From TMED27 sp050633165 (lineage in GTDB: Bacteria > Pseudomonadota > Alphaproteobacteria > Micavibrionales > Micavibrionaceae), in NCBI GenBank assembly GCA_050633165.1, contig JBOEFZ010000041.1, positions 1 through 27,401 of the forward strand: 27,401 bases of DNA, read 5' to 3'. The notes beneath the pieces were generated by a model. It worked only from the letters and a program-made list of their open reading frames with translations. It searched no databases and was not told the origin of the DNA. Positions 21,777 through 27,401 of this stretch are shown here, one piece after another. The position numbers and the translations under genes were made by a program. Numbering within the stretch: the first letter of the stretch is position 1; the number at the start of each line of letters is the position of its first letter.

Positions 21777-23702
21777 TTAATCATTAACTTTAATTTGTGT
21801 GACGACCGATAGCAGGGTGAAGGCCAACGGGTCGTCTTGTTCGATGCGCCATAGCGGGGCGGTCATATCGTCGTGCCAGCCCAAGGCGCGAATGGGGATA
21901 TCGCCGCTAAAATTCGGTGGGGCGGCGTCGAGGATCTCGTCTTCACCCAATTGCCGCAGCGGGACATCGGCAAGGCCGCGTCCGATATCGAGCGCTAGGC
22001 TCTGCGTATCTTGCAGGCGGAAGATAGCCTCGATCAGGCGGATTTTGCGTCCTCCTCCGGCTGCGCTGGTTTCGGATGGGGGGAGAGGCTCTACGATGTG
22101 GGTGAAGGGGAGGCCGACTTCGATTGTGCTTGCGGGTTCGTTGAGGGTGATGCTCCCGCTGCTGACGATTTGTGGGGTTTTTACTTCGCCATCCGCGACG
22201 ATGCTAACGGTTTGCCCTTCGAGGTGGTCGAGGCCGCTCCATATTGTTGCGGGGCTGCCTACTTCGCCGGTGAGGGCGGCGTCGAGATTTAGGGCATCGT
22301 CGAATTGTTCGATGCTGTATGCGCCGCCGCGTTCCATCAGCATAAAGACGTCATCGCCGACGGCGGCGACGGATTTTACGCTGCCGGTGCTATCGTGTTT
22401 TGTCCATGCGGCGACTTCTTCGGCGCGGTAGACGGTGAGAGTTACGAAGCTGCCGTCATCCATGATGATAAAGAGGAGGCGGCGTTTTTGGTCGTAATCC
22501 ATGGCGATGGGGTTGTTGATGAGATGTTTGGAGAGCAGCGCGAGATCGGAGGATTGGTAGGCTTGCTCGACATCGGTATAGACAAATTCATGCACTTCGG
22601 CCTTATTACGGGCGATATACATGGTGGCACCATCAACATTGAGCGGTTGGATCATGCGGTCGATGACGGATCCTTGGCGCGTTTGGCGGGTGATCTGGAC
22701 GCTCGCGGGGGTGAGGGGCGTGCCCGTGACCATCCATTCCGCGCCGGATGTGAAGACCTGGAGATGCCTTCCGGAGAAGATGCCGCGGATGGCGTTGACT
22801 TGGTCGGAGAGAATGGCGAATTCGATGGATTCATCGTCCAAGCCTTCGCCGAGGTCAAAATTGAACAGATCGCCGGATTTTGAGAACCACAGGCGGTTGG
22901 GCAAATCACGGCTGCCGCCCACCACGAGGCGGTCTTGGTGGAAGGCGACGGAGATGGGGTAGCCGCGAACTTCGCTAAAGGCTTGTTCGAACCAATCGAT
23001 TGTCGGGTTGGTATCGGGGAGGCCTTGAAGGACATCGTTTTCATCCGCCTTTTCAACCACTGTGCCCGTTACGACGGTGGGGGAGTCGTAGTCGGTGATG
23101 ATAATGTCGAGGCCTTCGACGCGCAGGCGCGTGTTTTCATGATTGGCGGTGAATACGTCTTCGGAGGCGGTTAGGGTTATGCTGCCTGTTGTTCCGCTTG
23201 GGGTTAGGGTCGCGGTGGATGAGGCGAATTTGTAGTAGGGTTGGTAGGTGATATTGGCGTCGGTGAAAAATTCCCAATCGCTTAGTGTCCATGTGCCAAG
23301 CGCGCTGCGGCTTAAGGTTTTGGGCGCGACATCGGGGTGGGTGAGCAGGAGTGTGTCCGCGCTTTGTGTACTCGCCAGATGCGGGATTTGTGCAAGGGTC
23401 CATGGGCTTGCAAGCGTGGTTTCTTTGACTCCGTTCAGGTAGATGTCGATTTGCGCATCTGTCACGACGAGCAGGTAGGTTTGCTGGGTGTTAAATTCAA
23501 ATGCGATGAGTTTTCCGTCCCCTGCGGCGGCGTCGATATACCCTAGCCCCGCGCGGCGCGTTACGCCGCCGATCGGGTTGATAAATACATTTTGCAAGGT
23601 GAGCGCGCCATTTTCATAGGCGCGAAGATCCCCGCGCCCGAGCAGCTCGCGGTTTACCTCTCCGGCTGTGAAGGTGGTTTTGATATCACGTATACGTGTC
23701 AT
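21777..23702 (-). CDS. Tail tubular protein B-like (tail nozzle) phage protein
   Basis: The 641-residue protein begins TTFTAGEVNRELLGRGDLRAY and continues with LQNVFINPIGGVTRRAG, the pattern of podovirus tail nozzle or tubular B-like proteins (GE...LLGR.DL..Y, N....P.GG..RR.G). Internal stretches such as FHQDRLVVGGSRDLPNRLWFS and GAEWMVTG are also typical of the beta-propeller body. AAGGAAAGATCT precedes the ATG at 23702. The gene starts 34 bases beyond a strong terminator (23736-23765) that follows the prepilin-like gene. It therefore needs its own promoter or read-through. No frame damage is seen. Confidence 0.82.
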   Translation of the reverse strand: MTRIRDIKTTFTAGEVNRELLGRGDLRAYENGALTLQNVFINPIGGVTRRAGLGYIDAAAGDGKLIAFEFNTQQTYLLVVTDAQIDIYLNGVKETTLASPWTLAQIPHLASTQSADTLLLTHPDVAPKTLSRSALGTWTLSDWEFFTDANITYQPYYKFASSTATLTPSGTTGSITLTASEDVFTANHENTRLRVEGLDIIITDYDSPTVVTGTVVEKADENDVLQGLPDTNPTIDWFEQAFSEVRGYPISVAFHQDRLVVGGSRDLPNRLWFSKSGDLFNFDLGEGLDDESIEFAILSDQVNAIRGIFSGRHLQVFTSGAEWMVTGTPLTPASVQITRQTRQGSVIDRMIQPLNVDGATMYIARNKAEVHEFVYTDVEQAYQSSDLALLSKHLINNPIAMDYDQKRRLLFIIMDDGSFVTLTVYRAEEVAAWTKHDSTGSVKSVAAVGDDVFMLMERGGAYSIEQFDDALNLDAALTGEVGSPATIWSGLDHLEGQTVSIVADGEVKTPQIVSSGSITLNEPASTIEVGLPFTHIVEPLPPSETSAAGGGRKIRLIEAIFRLQDTQSLALDIGRGLADVPLRQLGEDEILDAAPPNFSGDIPIRALGWHDDMTAPLWRIEQDDPLAFTLLSVVTQIKVND

Positions 23703-23735
23703 AGATCTTTCCTTTTTGACTTAGAATTCAGGCAT

Positions 23736-23765
23736 AAAAAAACCCGCCTCAACGGGCGGGTTTTT
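23736..23765 (-). terminator. Strong intrinsic terminator after the prepilin-like gene
   Basis: The GC stem CCCGCC (23743-23748) pairs with GGCGGG (23755-23760) around a six-base loop. A and T runs flank it on both sides. On the minus strand the stem is followed by seven U residues. On the plus strand five follow, so it may act in both directions. It ends the gene at 23785-24546 and lies in the middle of the phage cassette. Confidence 0.85.
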
Positions 23766-23784
23766 GTGTCGATTTTATATGCGC

Positions 23785-24546
23785 TTAACGGTTAAACATC
23801 TTGAAGAACATCACGCAGGTGTTGTTCGGATTAGCAGTGTCATAAAAAGAATCTCGTCCTACCCCACTCCCGGCGTCCTTACATTCGTTATCAACAGTAC
23901 CGTAATCGGCAAAAACGAGTCCTCGATTCGGATCCCCATCATCCATCTTTGTATCAATCGCCTGAGCAATAACCGTATTCACAACGCCATTCCTGCCCCC
24001 ATTAATGTCACCGTTTAATCGTAAAACATGCATAGCACTATGCTGATTGCCTCCACCGACTACCATAGATCGATCAAAATACACCTCATAACCACCACCA
24101 AACTTACTAGCCAAATGCGTTAAACCATAAGTAGGCGCCCAAGGATTCGCACTACCGTCAACGCCGGAAATAATATCTGCAAGCGCCAAATGCTTCCAAA
24201 ATTGAACAGATTCCGAACCAAAAGGGCTCGTCACAATATTACTAATCCATGAATGCGAATCCCTACCATCAGAGGCAATTCTACCATCCCCATCGCCACT
24301 CACACAATTAGGGGCTACACAGCCGGCAATCTGGTTTTCCGCGCGTGGCGCATCGCCTGGCTTGGCGCGGTATGTCCCGTAAAACGTATCGTTTGCCGCA
24401 CTTATTTCATTCACTTGCTTTATGGTTGCGCTAATGCGAGCGTTTTCTATCATCGCCTGCCCCTTTAACACACCACCAACCAACAAACCGACGATGACCA
24501 TCACAACCGCTAGCTCAACCAATGTAAATCCGTTTTGTTTTTGCAT
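23785..24546 (-). CDS. Type IV prepilin-like protein (prepilin N-terminal methylation domain)
   Basis: The start MQKQNGFTLVELAVVMVIVG has the prepilin peptidase site after Gly6 and Glu5 of the mature form, followed by one hydrophobic helix. These are features of type IV pilins and pseudopilins. The 253-residue body has Cys pairs, SGDGDGRIASDGRDSHSW and WAPTYGLTHLASKFGGGY. This is a large pilin-like form not matched to a named subfamily. The ATG at 24546 is preceded by GAGAGG; the longer frame to 24633 is not used. The gene is visibly more AT-rich than its phage neighbours, and is followed by its own terminator. It sits between tail tube A and tail tube B genes, where phages have no pilin. It may be a cargo gene or an insertion. 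Confidence 0.85.
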   Translation of the reverse strand: MQKQNGFTLVELAVVMVIVGLLVGGVLKGQAMIENARISATIKQVNEISAANDTFYGTYRAKPGDAPRAENQIAGCVAPNCVSGDGDGRIASDGRDSHSWISNIVTSPFGSESVQFWKHLALADIISGVDGSANPWAPTYGLTHLASKFGGGYEVYFDRSMVVGGGNQHSAMHVLRLNGDINGGRNGVVNTVIAQAIDTKMDDGDPNRGLVFADYGTVDNECKDAGSGVGRDSFYDTANPNNTCVMFFKMFNR

Positions 24547-24642
24547 TTTTACCTCTCTTATTATTTTACAACATAACGCAATTTCTGACAAACATACACA
24601 TCTCATATTGTTGGTCGGCCTATCATTCCACAAAATGATTGG

Positions 24643-25212
24643 TTATGTCCGCGCATCAATGAGAGAGAAGCTCTCGATCCGGTTGGGGGTGTCTTGCTGG
24701 GCGTCGGTTTGGCGGGCGGATTTGAATTCTTTTTCCGCCAGATCATAATGCGTTTCCGCGCGGCTTGTGCTTTCGGTCACGGGGATTGTGAATTCGGCGG
24801 AGAGTTTGGCGATTAACGCTTGGTCGAAATAGGGGGGGAATTCGCTCTCATCCGGGCGGAAGATGTAGGTGAGCACGACGCTATCGGCGTTGCAATGCAA
24901 TGCACCACGCGAAATGCGATAATTTAGCCCCCTGCCCCGCGCGCCACTTCCCGCTGATATCGCGACAAGGAAATCATTGGGCAATGCAAAGGCGTTGGCG
25001 TAATCGGCAACGGGCGGTGTTTCGAGCTTTGTCAGCGCGACTTGCCCCGTGGCGAAGCTCCAGCGATAGGCGCTCAGGAGCGCATCGCGGACAGGTTCAT
25101 ATAACGCGCCAGCAATTTCGCTTTGCGCGCTGCCGTCGGTGAAGCTGGTGATTGGGGATGCGCCAATTCTAATGAGCGCGCGTGAGCACAAGGCTACGTC
25201 GTTGAGTGCCAT
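24643..25212 (-). CDS. Tail tubular protein A-like (adaptor) phage protein
   Basis: The 189-residue protein starts MALNDVALCSRALIRIGASPITSF and continues with EIAGALYEPVRDALLSAYRWSFAT. This is the pattern of T7-type tubular A (gene 11) adaptors, with the conserved W after the YxxxRDxLL helix. The family joins the portal to the nozzle. AAGGAATAAAACC precedes the ATG at 25212. The gene stands two genes after the capsid gene in the transcribed order, as in podoviruses. Its usual partner, the portal, is not found in the window. Confidence 0.82.
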   Translation of the reverse strand: MALNDVALCSRALIRIGASPITSFTDGSAQSEIAGALYEPVRDALLSAYRWSFATGQVALTKLETPPVADYANAFALPNDFLVAISAGSGARGRGLNYRISRGALHCNADSVVLTYIFRPDESEFPPYFDQALIAKLSAEFTIPVTESTSRAETHYDLAEKEFKSARQTDAQQDTPNRIESFSLIDART

Positions 25213-25243
25213 GGTTTTATTCCTTTTGGGTTAATATAAAAGT

Positions 25244-25297
25244 GCAACCCTGCCGCTTTGGCTTGAAGGGAAAGCCGGTGGGGAGCGGCAGGGCTGC
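25244..25297. repeat. Nested hairpin in the gap before the tail tubular A gene
   Basis: CCCTGCCGCT (25248-25257) and AGCGGCAGGG (25284-25293) pair over ten bases. An inner GGCTT/AAGCC pair lies at 25260-25276, and an outer GCA/TGC pair extends the stem. No T-run follows on either strand. The gap 25213-25393 contains nothing else recognised. Confidence 0.55.
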
Positions 25298-25393
25298 GGT
25301 CGATGTGATGGGGTGCGTTATCTCCATGCGGGGCTTGGCGAGCGGAGGTGTTTAACCTTGGGGGAGTGCTCTAGCCGTGAAGATAAGGGCGCG

Positions 25394-25633
25394 TTACGGA
25401 TAAGCCGTAATCGCAACCTTATTGCCGCCGCAGGATGAGACGATGTAAAATTTCGTCTTTGGCGTTTCATCGACATCGACATTCGCGATAATCAGGTCGT
25501 TTTCGCGCAAGGTTTGCGCGGCTTTGTTAAAATACCCTTCCCCGGCGATATCGCCATCGCGGGTGGCATAGTGCCAGAGGGTGAAATTATTGGCGTAGGC
25601 GAGGACGCTAAGGTCGGCGGGGTTGTAGGGCAT
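25394..25633 (-). CDS. Small phage structural-region protein (79 aa)
   Basis: This protein reads MPYNPADLSVLAYANNFTLWHYATRDG and later DLIIANVDVDETPKTKFYIVSS. It is mostly beta in character. Small proteins of this kind often follow the capsid gene in phages of Alphaproteobacteria, and may be head decoration or assembly factors, but I assign no function. The start at 25633 has GGAG six bases upstream. Palindrome C (25651-25720) lies between it and the capsid gene. Confidence 0.72.
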   Translation of the reverse strand: MPYNPADLSVLAYANNFTLWHYATRDGDIAGEGYFNKAAQTLRENDLIIANVDVDETPKTKFYIVSSCGGNKVAITAYP

Positions 25634-25650
25634 AAAAAACTCCGTTTTTT

Positions 25651-25720
25651 AGGTGACGGGTGACGGTGAACGGGTGACAGATGCGTAAAACCGTGACCTG
25701 TCACCCGTTACCTGTCACCT
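25651..25720. repeat. Palindromic element C (GGTGACGGGTGACGG type)
   Basis: The left arm 25651-25680 (AGGTGACGGGTGACGG.., ending AACGGGTGACAG) and the right arm 25698-25720 (CTGTCACCCGTT.., ending GTCACCT) pair over 12 bases at the centre and seven at the outside, with unequal lengths between. The arm is made of repeated GGTGAC units. It fills the capsid-to-79-aa gap. No other copy is seen in the window. Confidence 0.7.
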
Positions 25721-25722
25721 GA

Positions 25723-26556
25723 TTAATCCGGTGTTTCGTCACAATTGATGACGACAACGCCGTTGCCGTCGATCAGGCCGGCGCCTTGGCTCATCATTGT
25801 GTTGACGAAATGCGATGCGCGGTCACCGTGCCAGCTAACGTCTGTCTCGACATCGGCGGCGCTTGCGTGCCCTACGGCTGTTTTGTGATACCAGAAGCAT
25901 GAGCGGATATCGCTCCCATCGACTGGAAGGCCGGAATGCGGGATGAAGGTTGTGCCGAGGAACATTTTGGCCTGCGTTACGCCCGCAAATGGGAGGTTTT
26001 CGCTGCCGATATATTCCGCGTTTACAAACTCATCGATGGTGAGGAGCTCGCTCCATTGTTTCCAGCCAACAACGCAGTAACGCTGCGCGTCATCGGGAAC
26101 ATCTGCTTCGCCGAAGATTTCAAAAGCGTTGAGGATTTTATCCTTTGTCATGCCGACATTGCCGTCCGCGATAACATTTGTTGTTGCCGTATCGAGGGCA
26201 TTGATGATCAGCTCATCCGTCTTGCGGCCCAAGGCGTTTGCACCGGCATTGGCGATAACCTGACGCTCGTCGATGTTGATTTTTAGCTCGTCAAGCTTGT
26301 CAATCCAGTCACCGGCGTAGTAATCGGAAAGGATTACTTCGACATTTGTGTGGTCGAGGGACATGACGGGCACGACGGCGTTGATGGCCTTTGTGCTGGC
26401 TGTTCCTGTGCCGACTTTTTGGAAGATGGCGGAGGAGCCGTTGACGTTGGATACGTTGCGCACAGTGCTGCGTAATTTCGAGCCTTGGCGTTGGTATGCT
26501 TCATGCACTTCGCGTTCGAACTGCTTGATGAAGGCTTGGTCGATTGATGTAGACAT
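25723..26556 (-). CDS. Phage major capsid protein
   Basis: The 277-residue protein has the look of the HK97-fold capsid proteins of podoviruses in Alphaproteobacteria: an N-terminal helix (IDQAFIKQFEREVHEAYQRQ), then LRSTVRNVSNVNGSSAIFQKVG, a VEVILSDYYAGDWIDKLDEL segment and FVNTMMSQGAGLIDGNGVVVI near the end. No scaffold or protease domain is fused. AAGGAG lies before the ATG at 26556. It is the first gene of the cassette. The portal and scaffold genes that should precede it in T7 order are not present before pilZ. Confidence 0.82.
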   Translation of the reverse strand: MSTSIDQAFIKQFEREVHEAYQRQGSKLRSTVRNVSNVNGSSAIFQKVGTGTASTKAINAVVPVMSLDHTNVEVILSDYYAGDWIDKLDELKINIDERQVIANAGANALGRKTDELIINALDTATTNVIADGNVGMTKDKILNAFEIFGEADVPDDAQRYCVVGWKQWSELLTIDEFVNAEYIGSENLPFAGVTQAKMFLGTTFIPHSGLPVDGSDIRSCFWYHKTAVGHASAADVETDVSWHGDRASHFVNTMMSQGAGLIDGNGVVVINCDETPD

Positions 26557-26666
26557 ATTCTACTCCTTGGTAAAAAGTTTCATGTTAAGGGGGCGGTTGT
26601 CTCTGATCTTCAGAGGCCGTAAAGCAAAAGGCGAAGGCGTTATCTTTTGGTGGAGTTATCACTCAC

Positions 26667-26732
26667 AGCATCCCCGCGCAGGCGGCGATCCATGCACACT
26701 AAACTTTAGATCCCTGCCTTCGCAGGGATGCT
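26667..26732. repeat. Palindromic element A, degenerate short form (copy 6)
   Basis: The ends are AGCAT (26667-26671) and ATGCT (26728-26732). Inside are ATCCCCGC-GCAG-GCGGCGAT (one mismatch) and ATCCCTGC-CTTC-GCAGGGAT. The two hairpins and the central GATCCA and GATCC steps follow the plan of element A, but the outer bounds differ from CGTCAT/ATGACG. Confidence 0.6.
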
Positions 26733-26804
26733 TAATTTGAGGCGCAAGTGTGGTGTTGATGACTTCAATCTAGGAAATAAATCCTATATTGTCAAGCGAT
26801 AAAT

Positions 26805-26833
26805 TTGCTTTTCTTTAAAAAATCGCGTATCAT
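26805..26833 (+). promoter_or_regulatory. Predicted sigma70-type promoter of pilZ
   Basis: TTGCTT (26805-26810) and TATCAT (26828-26833) are 17 bases apart. They lie 31 bases before the GTG start of the PilZ gene, in an AT-rich stretch. A TAGGA/TCCTA dyad (26771-26786) lies just upstream and may be an operator. Confidence 0.5.
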
Positions 26834-26864
26834 GCATTTTCAATAATAAAAAAGGATATTCACC

Positions 26865-27239
26865 GTGTTTGGAACCGCTTTTTCAAATCTGCGTACGCCG
26901 GAAAACCAAGAGCCGCAAATGACGCGTCGGCGTTATTCACGTCGCGCGCAAGATCAATGCGTATGCAAAATTGATGGTCAAATCTATCCCGTTACGGATT
27001 GGTCGATGGGCGGCGCGGCGATTAGCGCGGATACGCGCCCGTTCGGGGGGAATGATGCGGTGGAGTTGAATTTGAAGTTCAAGACCGGTGACGGCGTTAT
27101 CGACATTTCCCAAAAGGCGCATATCGTGCGTAAAACCGCGCAGACGGTTAGCTTTGCGTTCGAGCCACTTACCAAGAGCAATCGAAATGCGTTCCAAGCC
27201 GTGATAGATGATTACGTGTCCGCGCGATTTTCGGATTAG
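26865..27239 (+). CDS. PilZ domain protein
   Basis: PilZ domains bind cyclic di-GMP and control motility, pili or polysaccharides. The 124-residue protein has the first motif RRYSRR (Arg22 to Arg27, RxxxR form) and the second motif DWSMGGAAI with Asp45, Ser47 and Gly50 (D/NxSxxG). The usual ligand residues are thus all present, so c-di-GMP binding is likely. The start is GTG at 26865, with AAGGA and eight bases between. It is a single-domain protein with no partner domain, and stands alone. The palindromic element A copy 3 follows it. Confidence 0.9.
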   Translation: MFGTAFSNLRTPENQEPQMTRRRYSRRAQDQCVCKIDGQIYPVTDWSMGGAAISADTRPFGGNDAVELNLKFKTGDGVIDISQKAHIVRKTAQTVSFAFEPLTKSNRNAFQAVIDDYVSARFSD

Positions 27240-27254
27240 TTTACTTCCCATCAC

Positions 27255-27377
27255 CGTCATCCCCGCGGCGCAGCTTGCTGCGCTTGAACAGCGGGGATCC
27301 AGAAAAGTGAGCAGCTATGCTGCTCGCATATGGATCCCGTTTGTTTAAGCTCGCTTGCGCTCGCCAACGGGATGACG
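27255..27377 (-). repeat. Composite palindromic element A, copy 3
   Basis: The element is 123 bp, from CGTCAT (27255-27260) to ATGACG (27372-27377), in the same orientation as copy 1. The inner stem is GCGCAGC-TT-GCTGCGC and the middle arm is GAGCAGC-TAT-GCTGCTC. The right-hand stem is ATCCCGTT/AACGGGAT instead of ATTCCGGA/TCCGGAAT, a paired change. It lies after pilZ, where it is not translated. Confidence 0.9.
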
Positions 27378-27401
27378 GCGGGGCTAATAGTCCCTACTTC
27401 C

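Larger units (their letters stand above)
15504..26556 (-). mobile_element. Podovirus-like virion gene cassette, incomplete and without integration genes
   Basis: Eleven phage-type genes and one prepilin-like gene run in one direction. The order capsid, tail tube A, tail tube B, internal protein, tail fibre, small terminase, large terminase, lysis follows the late region of T7-like phages (genes 10-19). Missing are the portal, scaffold, large internal virion proteins, polymerase, integrase and repressor. The flanks are ordinary chromosomal genes (nhaA, pilZ), and no tRNA or attachment repeat is seen. All frames are intact. Confidence 0.8.
26557..26864. other. Gene-free gap between the capsid gene and pilZ
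   Basis: Within these 308 bases I see the capsid ribosome binding site, a small hairpin CTCTGA-TCT-TCAGAG (26601-26615), the short palindromic element A form (26667-26732), a near-palindrome TAGGA-AATAAA-TCCTA (26771-26786) and the pilZ promoter. No portal, integrase or other gene fits in the gap. Confidence 0.6.

Noticed and set aside
15504..26556. Attachment sites or a tRNA integration point of the phage cassette
   Set aside because: No tRNA gene and no matching direct repeats at the two ends are visible, so no boundaries were called as att sites.
1..27401. CRISPR array
   Set aside because: The repeats found are dispersed palindromes of different length. No run of short direct repeats with even spacers is present, and no cas gene is seen.

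Overview
The window looks like a chromosome segment of an alphaproteobacterium of medium GC content. The signs are a long-form isocitrate dehydrogenase of the Rickettsia/Thermus type, a DUF455 protein, a short CheZ, a holin of the gene-transfer-agent type and a PilZ protein. The exact order is not clear; a Micavibrio-like or related lineage is a guess.

Layout. 1-155 holds the terminator of an upstream gene and the acnA leader. acnA (156-2810) is followed on the minus strand by two unknown genes (2846-4363), an orphan cheZ (4486-5103) and a small unknown gene (5171-5452). A small plus-strand unknown gene (5592-5918) follows. A minus-strand run (5921-9027) codes for DUF3137, DUF455, DUF3147-like and SIMPL-domain proteins. 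Next come yggT-folD (9108-10226, plus), a secreted unknown protein (10223-10951, minus), icd (10998-12440, minus), and the convergent Na+/H+ antiporters nhaD (12687-14165, plus) and nhaA (14162-15427, minus). Aconitase and isocitrate dehydrogenase are consecutive TCA-cycle enzymes.

From 15504 to 26556, all on the minus strand, lies a virion cassette in the gene order of T7-like podoviruses. Read in the direction of transcription it codes for: capsid, a small protein, tail tubular A-like, a type IV prepilin-like protein (foreign-looking), tail tubular B-like, an internal-virion-like protein, a pectate-lyase-type tail fibre, a small-terminase candidate, large terminase, a membrane/coiled-coil protein, a SleB-type endolysin and a GTA-type holin. 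Every frame is open. No portal, scaffold, large internal virion protein, integrase, repressor or replication gene is visible. A plus-strand pilZ gene (26865-27239) closes the window.

The most unusual feature is a set of composite palindromic repeats. One family (three full copies of 123-124 bp, three short forms) is bounded by CGTCAT...ATGACG, and its stems covary. One full copy sits in frame inside the DUF455 gene and is read as about 42 extra amino acids, as Rickettsia palindromic elements do. Related or other palindromes occupy most wider gene junctions of the phage cassette. The nhaD and nhaA ends also share one palindrome whose loop gives the stop codon to both genes and whose stem looks like a two-way terminator.
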